Assembly: GCF_950066645.1 (NCBI RefSeq)
Contig: NZ_CATMFB010000001.1
Location: 1 to 64,000 of the forward strand
Source of the DNA: an uncultured Thalassolituus sp.
Lineage (GTDB): Bacteria; Pseudomonadota; Gammaproteobacteria; Pseudomonadales; Oceanobacteraceae
Length of the DNA: 64,000 nucleotides
Direction of reading: 5' to 3'
This document shows positions 57,737 through 64,000 of the stretch, piece by piece. Below the pieces are notes generated by a model. It did no database searches, was not told where the DNA came from, and saw nothing but the letters and a program-made list of their open reading frames with translations. Each line of letters starts with the position of its first letter. The first letter of the stretch is position 1. The position numbers were made by a program, and so were the translations under genes.

Positions 57737-58512
57737 AACTGGCTCTGCTGTTTCCGCTGTTAATCAGCATGACGGTATCAGCATCCGACTGGCTGATACC
57801 GATCAGTCAGGTCAGAACTGAACTTGCTCAGGGGCAGGGCCTGCCGCTGGGCAACACCATCCAGTTCCGGATTGAAAACCCGGGTGCTCAGAAAATTTCA
57901 GAAAATCTCTCTGACTACCAGGGCATCAATGCTGAGATAACAGGGCATAATCAGCTCGATATTACTCTGGATAAACACCACGTTTTCACCGGCGGCATTT
58001 TACCGCGCCACCGACACAGCAGCTTTGTTATCGATTTTGACGAGCCCAGCGCCGTTGGTATGACCGAGCAGTTTAAGAGCCAGTATGCGGCGCCATTCCG
58101 CATCAAGGATATTGCAGAATTTATTTCTGTATTTCTCGATAAACCATCTCTGATCCATGGCTTTAACATTGCCTCAAAGGTTGCCGTTTCGAAGGCAGGT
58201 GACTGTACCGAATACGCGGTGCTGACAACGGCACTGGCCCGTGCTCTGGGCTTTCCTGCTCGCCTGATGGTGGGTACCACGCTGATTGAAGAGCAGCGGT
58301 TTGTGCTTGGTTTCGGTCACGCCTGGACCGAAGTATATGCAGACGACAAGTGGCAGATACTCGATGCGGCGCTCTACACGGCAAACAAAACACAACGCTT
58401 TTACCTTCCCATAGCAGAGCTGAGCAACGAAGGCCCCGGGTTTAGCCTGAGCCTGATCTCAACGATTGGCCTCAGCCCCGCGGCACTGCAGGACGTCCGT
58501 TCAGTACCCTGA
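57733..58512 (+). CDS. Periplasmic transglutaminase-like protein
   Basis: 259 residues. A signal peptide (LALLFPLLISMTVSAS) precedes a beta region and a transglutaminase core. The catalytic triad is Cys158 (KAGDCTEYAVL), His196 (GFGHAWTEVY) and Asp211 (QILDAAL). Exported proteins of this type are thought to act as proteases or peptide-modifying enzymes; the substrate is unknown. It is coupled to the preceding lipoprotein gene, and its last 41 bases overlap the convergent histidine kinase gene. Confidence 0.85.
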   Translation: MKLALLFPLLISMTVSASDWLIPISQVRTELAQGQGLPLGNTIQFRIENPGAQKISENLSDYQGINAEITGHNQLDITLDKHHVFTGGILPRHRHSSFVIDFDEPSAVGMTEQFKSQYAAPFRIKDIAEFISVFLDKPSLIHGFNIASKVAVSKAGDCTEYAVLTTALARALGFPARLMVGTTLIEEQRFVLGFGHAWTEVYADDKWQILDAALYTANKTQRFYLPIAELSNEGPGFSLSLISTIGLSPAALQDVRSVP

Positions 58513-59800
58513 CCTCGGAATACCAGTGCGTCGCTGTCTGTTGCTGATCGAACTTCCAGCCCAGTTGCTCGCAGAGTTTTTCCGTCAGGGCTAAGCCCAG
58601 GCCAAACCCCAGGTCTGCGACACTTTCATCGCCATCTGGCGACTCCAGCGTGTTCACCACGGTAACAAGGTCGCCAGTCTGCCGGATCTCTACCTTCCCC
58701 GCCCAGGTATGCTGAAAGGCGTTACGGATCAGGTTACCAAACACAATGCGTGCGGCGGCTTCGGGCAAGGTGCTGGTGTGCGCTTCAGTAGTGACCTCCA
58801 GTTCAACGTCTTTCCCCTGCAGCAGATACTTAAGCTCTTCGGCCAAAGACTCCAGCAACTGATCAAGTTGCACATCCGTCTGCGGAAGGTCTTCGTGGTC
58901 CTCCCGGCCCAGCCACAACAGAGTTTCTGTCAGGTGCTTCATGGTCAGGCTGGCGCGGTCGATACGCTCAATCGCAGCCAGCTCTTTCGGGTTCGTTTCT
59001 GTTTCAGCGCTGCGTTGTTTCAGAGTTGAAATAAGCTGGATGTTGTTGCGGATAACGCTGATCGGCGTACGTAACTCGTGGCTGGCGTGGCGCAGGAATG
59101 TCTGCTCACGGTCCAGAGCATCACGAACACTGACGAGGCTGTTGCGAACAATGGCGGCAAACTCATTCAGGTCGCGATAACGGAAATCAGGAATTTCCTG
59201 CTGAAGGCTGGTTTCGTTCAGACTCCGCGCCCAGGCACCCAGCTCGGTCACAGGCTGTGTCATCCGGCGCCACAGCCACCACACCAATAGTGAAATCAGC
59301 AACACACTGCCCAGCCCGATGGCCGCAAGCACCTTGAGCGAGCCAGTGACGTTTTCAAACACGAGTTGAGAGACTTTGTCCGGCGACACCTGATAACTGA
59401 CGTAGTAGCGTTCGCCCGCCTGCTCTGTCATCAGGTAAAAGTACATCTTTCGATCGTTCTCATCCGCGCTCTCACCTTCGCTCTGAGCGTCATCGTCGAT
59501 ACGCAGTTGCTGAAGTTGATCGAGTGTCTTCGGAGGCTCAGCAATGTGTGTCGTCATATCCTGCGGCTGGCCCTGCCACGTCGGTGTCACCCGGAAACTG
59601 GAATAAATACTGTGCCCACTGACGAACTCACCACGCGATTCCGCGACTGCTGCGCGCACCAGGTTTTCGGTGATCAACGTGTCCATGCCAGCAATAAGGT
59701 AGCGCGAAGAAAGAAGGCTGTACCCGACGACAAGAATCAGTGCCACGCTGGCAAAGGTCAGCATAAGCACGGCACGCAGACTCAGATTGGGTGCTTTCAT
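58472..59800 (-). CDS. Sensor histidine kinase of the RND operon
   Basis: 442 residues. It has an N-terminal membrane helix, a periplasmic sensing region (about 35-155), a second helix (LAAIGLGSVLLISLLVWWLW), HAMP, HisKA with the phospho-acceptor in HASHELRTPISV, and HATPase (NLIRNAFQHT, GFGLGLALTEKL). The ATG overlaps the response-regulator stop by 4 bases, so it is last in the adaptor-RND-regulator-kinase operon. Its 3' end overlaps the convergent transglutaminase gene. Confidence 0.93.
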   Translation of the reverse strand: MKAPNLSLRAVLMLTFASVALILVVGYSLLSSRYLIAGMDTLITENLVRAAVAESRGEFVSGHSIYSSFRVTPTWQGQPQDMTTHIAEPPKTLDQLQQLRIDDDAQSEGESADENDRKMYFYLMTEQAGERYYVSYQVSPDKVSQLVFENVTGSLKVLAAIGLGSVLLISLLVWWLWRRMTQPVTELGAWARSLNETSLQQEIPDFRYRDLNEFAAIVRNSLVSVRDALDREQTFLRHASHELRTPISVIRNNIQLISTLKQRSAETETNPKELAAIERIDRASLTMKHLTETLLWLGREDHEDLPQTDVQLDQLLESLAEELKYLLQGKDVELEVTTEAHTSTLPEAAARIVFGNLIRNAFQHTWAGKVEIRQTGDLVTVVNTLESPDGDESVADLGFGLGLALTEKLCEQLGWKFDQQQTATHWYSEVRVLNGRPAVPRG

Positions 59801-60516
59801 TCGCTCTTACCCGTATTCGCATTACCTGCATCAGCAGCATCGCGGTCAGAGGGATTCACCAGCGCAAAACCGTATCCTGTCACTGTCTCAACCATAGACG
59901 CATCAGCACCACCATCGATGACTTTACGCAGATGATGCATATGCACTTTGAGTGGATTGCTATCCGGCGGCACATCCCCCCAGACCTGCGCCTCAAGCTT
60001 CTGACGGGATACCGCCGCAGGGGCCGCACGCATCAGAGCTTCGAGAAGCTGCCATCCAATTGGAGAGATTTTTAATACGGTACCCGCGCGGCGGACTTCA
60101 TGACGATTCAGGTCCATGCTCAGATCGCCAACACGCAATAACTTGCTCTGACCACTGCGCCGCCGGGCCAGTGCATGAATGCGCACCTCAAGCTCGGCGA
60201 GTTCAAACGGCTTCACCAGAAAATCATCGGTGCCCGAATCAAAGCCCTCCAGTTTGTCCTGCAACTGATCCCGCGCCGTCAGCATAAGCACCGGAATATC
60301 CTGCCCCTGCTCGCGCAATGTGCGGCACACCGTTAAGCCGTCGATGCGCGGCAGGTTGAGATCCAGCAGCAGTACGTCGTAGCGATTTTCAGACAGTAGC
60401 TGCAAGCCCTGAGCGCCATTCGCGGCGTGATCGCAGCGCAGGCCAATCAGTTCCAGATAATCGACAACGGTAGCGGCCAGATCGCGGTCGTCTTCGACCA
60501 GCAGAATGTCAGTCAT
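59797..60516 (-). CDS. OmpR-family response regulator
   Basis: 239 residues. The receiver domain has Asp8-Asp10 region LLVEDDRD, phospho-acceptor Asp52 (VLLLDLNLPRIDG) and the Lys in FLVKPFE. The C-terminal winged helix includes ISPIGWQLLEALM and VWGDVPPDSNPLKVHMHHLRKVI. The ATG overlaps the RND stop (TGATG). It probably activates this efflux operon in response to the kinase. Confidence 0.94.
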   Translation of the reverse strand: MTDILLVEDDRDLAATVVDYLELIGLRCDHAANGAQGLQLLSENRYDVLLLDLNLPRIDGLTVCRTLREQGQDIPVLMLTARDQLQDKLEGFDSGTDDFLVKPFELAELEVRIHALARRRSGQSKLLRVGDLSMDLNRHEVRRAGTVLKISPIGWQLLEALMRAAPAAVSRQKLEAQVWGDVPPDSNPLKVHMHHLRKVIDGGADASMVETVTGYGFALVNPSDRDAADAGNANTGKSE

Positions 60517-63500
60517 CAGGCCTCGGCTCCTTCGGTATTATCGGTATGCTCAATAGTAGAACTCCCTTTGATCCAACGCTGCAGCAGGCGTGCAATGTCT
60601 TCCTGAATTTTCACCAGCGCCGGAATCAGAATCAGGGTAATCACGGTCGCGAACACAATACCATAGGCCAGCGATACCGCCGCCGGAATCAGAAACTGTG
60701 CCTGAGTAGAGGTTTCACCCAGCAGCGGCATCAGACCCGCAAAGGTAGTCGCAGACGTCAGCAGTACCGGACGCAGACGACCAGTACAGGCAGTGATCAT
60801 GGCCTGACGATGATCTTTGGTGTTTTTCACTTCTTCATTGTACTGGCTGACCAGCAGCAGACTGTCATTAACCACCACGCCCGACAATGCGATCACCCCG
60901 TTCAGCGAGAGGATGCTGAGCGACAGATCATTCAGCCAGTGGCCGAGAATAGCCCCCACAATACCAAACGGAATCGCAGTCATAATGATGACAGGCTGAA
61001 TGTATGACTTCAGCGGAATCGCCAGCAAAGCATAGATCGCCAGCATAGCCAGCAGGAACATGGTCACCATTGACGACGAGGTCTCCTGTTGCTGTTCGGC
61101 TTCACCGGCGAAGTGAATATCCAGCCCCGGATACTGGGCCTCCAGGTCCGCGGCGGCGGTGGCTTTGAGTCGGGCCACCAGTTCCGTCACCGACGTTGTG
61201 TCTTTATCAACGTCAGCGGTGATGTAGACCGCGCGCTTGCCATCAATGCGGGTGATGCTGTCACGGGCGAAACCGTACGTCGCTGTCGCCACCGACGACA
61301 CCGGTACAACGTCGCCGTTCGGCGTACGCACGTTGGCATTCAGTACGTCGGCGATACTGCCGCGTGCGGATTCCGGATAACGGACCTTCACTTCGACTTC
61401 ATCGCTGCCACGCTGATAACGCTGCGCGACCTGACCACTGAACGCCTGATAGACCTGCGAAGCCAGCTCATCCGTGGTCATGCCCAGCGCTTTGCCCTGC
61501 TCGGTTAATGCCAGATTCAGCTGCGGCATGGTCGGCGTCAGGTTGTCTTCAATACCGCTGATCGCAGCAATCGCCTGCAGCTGAGTTTTCAGCGCACCGC
61601 CAGCCTGACTGAGTACGTCGTCATCGCTGGAGCGCAACTCTATCCGCAAGGCATCGACCATACCGCGTCGACTCTGAATACTCAGGGTGCGCGTCCCCTC
61701 GGGTTCGGTCGTGCTCTCGCGCCAGCGACGGGTAAACTCCGCCAGTGTGTATGGCGCATCTTCGGTCAGCTCTACCGTAACACTGCCCGACTGATCCGCC
61801 TCAGAGATCACCTGCAGATTGGCGATACCGATGTCACCCGAATTCGCCCCGCTAACACCATCGATAACACCATCGCTACCGGCCAGCTCGTGCGCCACAC
61901 GAAACGCATTTTCTTCAAGCTGACTCAGGCCTTTATGAGTCAGCCCGTAGCTGACGTCCTGCTGCATAGTGAGGCTGGCGGTGATGGTCTCGGCCGGGAC
62001 GTCCGGGAAGAAACTGATGCGCACCGTGCCGTTAAACGGCATTGAAATGACCAACGCAAACACCCCCACACCGATCAGCAGCACGGCGTAACGAAGACGA
62101 ATCGCGTGCTCAATGGCTGGCGTGTAGACCTTCTCGTTAAAGCGGGCGAGCAGGCGGTCGGCACCGTTCTGCAGCGACTGCCAGCTACGGCTGAGCAGGT
62201 TGCGCTTTTCTCCGTCACGGTGGGTTTTCAGGTGCGCCAGATGCGCAGGCAGAATCAGCTTGCTCTCGACCACCGAGAGCAACAGACAGATAGTGACGAC
62301 CACAGCGAACTGGGCATACAGCTGACCCAGCATGCCGCTGGTCTGCGACAAAGCCGCAAAGGCGGCCACTGTAGTAAACACGCCGAATAAGGTCGGAATG
62401 GCCACCGCCATGGTGCCGCGAATGGTGTTGCCCAGGGTATCGCCGTACTTCTCCCGTGTGGTGTATACGCTTTCACCAACGACCACCGCGTCATCGACGA
62501 CAATCCCCAGGGCCATGATAAAACCGAACGTCGTAAATTCGTTCAGCGACAGGCCGGTAAAACCATCGCCCATAAAAAACAGAGTCCCGAAGAAAATAAA
62601 CGGCAGGCCCATCGCCACCCAGAAAGCGACTTTCAGATTCAGGAACACCGCCAGCAACAGAAACACCAGCACAATCCCCATGACCGCATTTTCGCCCAGC
62701 AGGCTTAACCGGCTGGTGATGTTTTCGCTGCTGTCGCTCCAGCTGGTCAGTGACACGCCGGCGGGCAACTTGCCATCGGCCTGCCATTCTTCAATCACTT
62801 GATGCACCGCGGTGACGGTACGCACAACGTCATCGGTGCCCGTGCTGACCACCTTCAGGGCCAGGCTGTTTTCACCGTTAAAACGTGACAGGACCGGCGT
62901 GGTGTCATCAAAAGTATCGCGGATATCCGCCACATCGCCGAGGCGGACCACCCCTTGCCCATTGGTACTGACCAGCGGAATCTGAGCAAACTGTGTGGCG
63001 TAATAGGCCTGTTGCGACGCCTGCACCTGCAGGTAAAGACGCTCGTGGCGCAGAATGGCGGTAGACGAAGTCGACGATGACTGGTTAATCGCATCCTGAA
63101 CGTCCGTCAGAGACAAACCGTAGGCCTGCAGTGCCGCATCTTTGATCTCAATCGCCATCACCGGGTCGACCCAACCCGAAAAACTGACACGACTGATATC
63201 ACTTTCCGCCAGCAGATCCGCCTTCAATTGACGACCCAGCTGTTGCAGCGTCTGGCGGTCAGCGTTGCCATAAAGCTGCAACGTAATGGCATCGGATTCC
63301 CGCTCGCCCTTTTCGACCACGGCTTTTTCAGCGGTAGAGGGCAAATTAGAAACGCTGTCGACTTTGTTTTTCACATCCGTCAGCAAGGCATCCAGATCGT
63401 AATCTGACTGGCGCTCGACTGTAATGGTCACGCCACTGCTGTTCGACGACGAGGTGATGGTCTTTATACCCGTCACACCCTCAAGCGCCTCTTCAATTTT

Positions 63501-63716
63501 GATCGCGACGCCTTCTTCACTCTGCTGCGCCGAGCCACTCAGATACGTCACCGAGACCGTAATCGTGTCCGGTTCAGACGCCGGAAACGCCTCTTTGCGC
63601 AACTGACCCGCTGTGAGCAGGCCAGCGACAATGACCATAATCATCAGCAGGTTGGCGGCAACCGGATTAGCGGTAAACCAGGGAATAATTCCGCGTGCCT
63701 GTGCTTCATTCGCCAT
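60516..63716 (-). CDS. RND-family efflux transporter permease
   Basis: 1066 residues, the inner-membrane proton-driven pump of a tripartite system. It has N-terminal VAANLLMIMVIVAGLLTAGQL, large periplasmic loops with TVSVTYLSGSAQQSEEGV, and the TM4 Asp pair in ALGIVVDDAVVVGESVY, the proton-relay residues of the HAE/AcrB group. The final helices end IATLILIPALVK-like. It overlaps the adaptor gene by 11 bases and the regulator by one. Drug or metal specificity cannot be read. Confidence 0.93.
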   Translation of the reverse strand: MANEAQARGIIPWFTANPVAANLLMIMVIVAGLLTAGQLRKEAFPASEPDTITVSVTYLSGSAQQSEEGVAIKIEEALEGVTGIKTITSSSNSSGVTITVERQSDYDLDALLTDVKNKVDSVSNLPSTAEKAVVEKGERESDAITLQLYGNADRQTLQQLGRQLKADLLAESDISRVSFSGWVDPVMAIEIKDAALQAYGLSLTDVQDAINQSSSTSSTAILRHERLYLQVQASQQAYYATQFAQIPLVSTNGQGVVRLGDVADIRDTFDDTTPVLSRFNGENSLALKVVSTGTDDVVRTVTAVHQVIEEWQADGKLPAGVSLTSWSDSSENITSRLSLLGENAVMGIVLVFLLLAVFLNLKVAFWVAMGLPFIFFGTLFFMGDGFTGLSLNEFTTFGFIMALGIVVDDAVVVGESVYTTREKYGDTLGNTIRGTMAVAIPTLFGVFTTVAAFAALSQTSGMLGQLYAQFAVVVTICLLLSVVESKLILPAHLAHLKTHRDGEKRNLLSRSWQSLQNGADRLLARFNEKVYTPAIEHAIRLRYAVLLIGVGVFALVISMPFNGTVRISFFPDVPAETITASLTMQQDVSYGLTHKGLSQLEENAFRVAHELAGSDGVIDGVSGANSGDIGIANLQVISEADQSGSVTVELTEDAPYTLAEFTRRWRESTTEPEGTRTLSIQSRRGMVDALRIELRSSDDDVLSQAGGALKTQLQAIAAISGIEDNLTPTMPQLNLALTEQGKALGMTTDELASQVYQAFSGQVAQRYQRGSDEVEVKVRYPESARGSIADVLNANVRTPNGDVVPVSSVATATYGFARDSITRIDGKRAVYITADVDKDTTSVTELVARLKATAAADLEAQYPGLDIHFAGEAEQQQETSSSMVTMFLLAMLAIYALLAIPLKSYIQPVIIMTAIPFGIVGAILGHWLNDLSLSILSLNGVIALSGVVVNDSLLLVSQYNEEVKNTKDHRQAMITACTGRLRPVLLTSATTFAGLMPLLGETSTQAQFLIPAAVSLAYGIVFATVITLILIPALVKIQEDIARLLQRWIKGSSTIEHTDNTEGAEA

Positions 63717-64000
63717 CGCTATTCTCCTGCTGTGGATTCACGCTCATGCCGGCGCTGTAACTGCTCAGTGGCTGTACCAACACGTGAGCGCCATCAGTCT
63801 GATCACCCACTGGCGTGACGTAGATATGTTGGTTATCTGAAAATTTCACCTGAGCCGGCCAGGCAGCCAACAGGTTGTCGTCAGAGACTGTCCAGATTTC
63901 GCCGCGCTGGCTCAGCGCCGAGGCTGGCAACTGCCAGAGGCCGCTCATTTCCGCACCTTTGAGGCTGACGTTAACGAAAGTCCCCGGAAACAGCGGCGTC
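63706..64000 (-). CDS. RND membrane-fusion (adaptor) protein, C-terminal part (partial)
   Basis: Only the last 97 or so codons are in the window; the start is beyond 64000. The visible part begins TPLFPGTFVNVSLKGAEM, like the conserved beta-barrel end of HlyD/AcrA-type adaptors, and continues with a domain (LPASALSQRGEIWTVSD) typical of the membrane-proximal region. The stop at 63706 overlaps the RND start by 11 bases. The N-terminal lipoyl and helical hairpin regions cannot be seen. Confidence 0.85.
   Translation of the reverse strand, partial: TPLFPGTFVNVSLKGAEMSGLWQLPASALSQRGEIWTVSDDNLLAAWPAQVKFSDNQHIYVTPVGDQTDGAHVLVQPLSSYSAGMSVNPQQENSDGE

Overview
The window is chromosomal DNA from a gammaproteobacterium, with gene content most like the Oceanospirillales/Pseudomonadales (for example Thalassolituus or Oceanobacter relatives). 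The evidence is the gene order argH / algZ-algR-hemC-hemD-hemX-hemY familiar from Pseudomonas-type genomes, together with rsmG-parA-parB-atpIBEFHAGDC and mnmG beside a DnaA-box cluster. The genus is an inference; I saw no rRNA or tRNA. The window spans the replication origin (about 52.66-52.96 kb). Most genes left of it to about 31 kb run on the minus strand, away from the origin.

Layout. 1-2958: the 3' part of a large beta-rich secreted-type protein and an outer-membrane barrel protein. 2962-3992: long-chain flavodoxin under a Fur-type operator, plus a small partner. 4120-10565: membrane protein, hemY, hemX, hemD, hemC, then the AlgR/AlgZ-type two-component pair. 10686-12936: argH (divergent from algZ) and a helix-hairpin-helix protein with a near-perfect Pho box. 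13011-22265: a tightly packed five-gene operon of circularly permuted ATP-grasp, alpha-E and transglutaminase proteins, probably a peptide/amide-forming system of unknown product. 22373-26145: small membrane protein, and a substrate-binding lipoprotein paired with a GGDEF-EAL enzyme. 26270-31084: cyanase, LysR regulator, acyl-CoA ligase and three small outer-membrane barrels. 31221-38336: complete F1Fo ATP synthase operon with its own promoter and terminator. 38494-41247: small exported protein, parB, parA, rsmG. 41325-50564: a roughly 9.3 kb accessory block separating rsmG from mnmG. It contains a c-type cytochrome lipoprotein, a DUF1501 protein, a DUF3570 barrel and an ApbE-like flavin transferase, then an MFS transporter, a DUF4105 protein and a lipoprotein. 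50725-52623: mnmG. 52660-52957: oriC. 52958-58512: lipoprotein, TetR regulator, tandem proteins with a di-iron ligand pattern, and a lipoprotein/transglutaminase pair. 58472-64000: histidine kinase, response regulator, RND pump and adaptor (cut by the window end).

How the genes work together. Housekeeping blocks (heme, ATP synthase, chromosome partitioning, tRNA/rRNA modification) alternate with envelope-directed accessory units. Translational coupling by 1-4 bp overlaps (TGATG, ATGA or GTGA junctions) is frequent and defines the operons hemC-D-X-Y, algZ-algR, the ATP-grasp operon and the RND operon. The strongest regulatory calls are the Fur operator on the flavodoxin promoter, the Pho box before the helix-hairpin-helix gene, the atp promoter, and the oriC DnaA boxes.

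The most interesting uncharacterised systems are the ATP-grasp/alpha-E/transglutaminase operon, the cytochrome-DUF1501-DUF3570-ApbE cluster, and the tandem ExxH di-iron-like proteins. All functional statements come from reading motifs; no database search was run.
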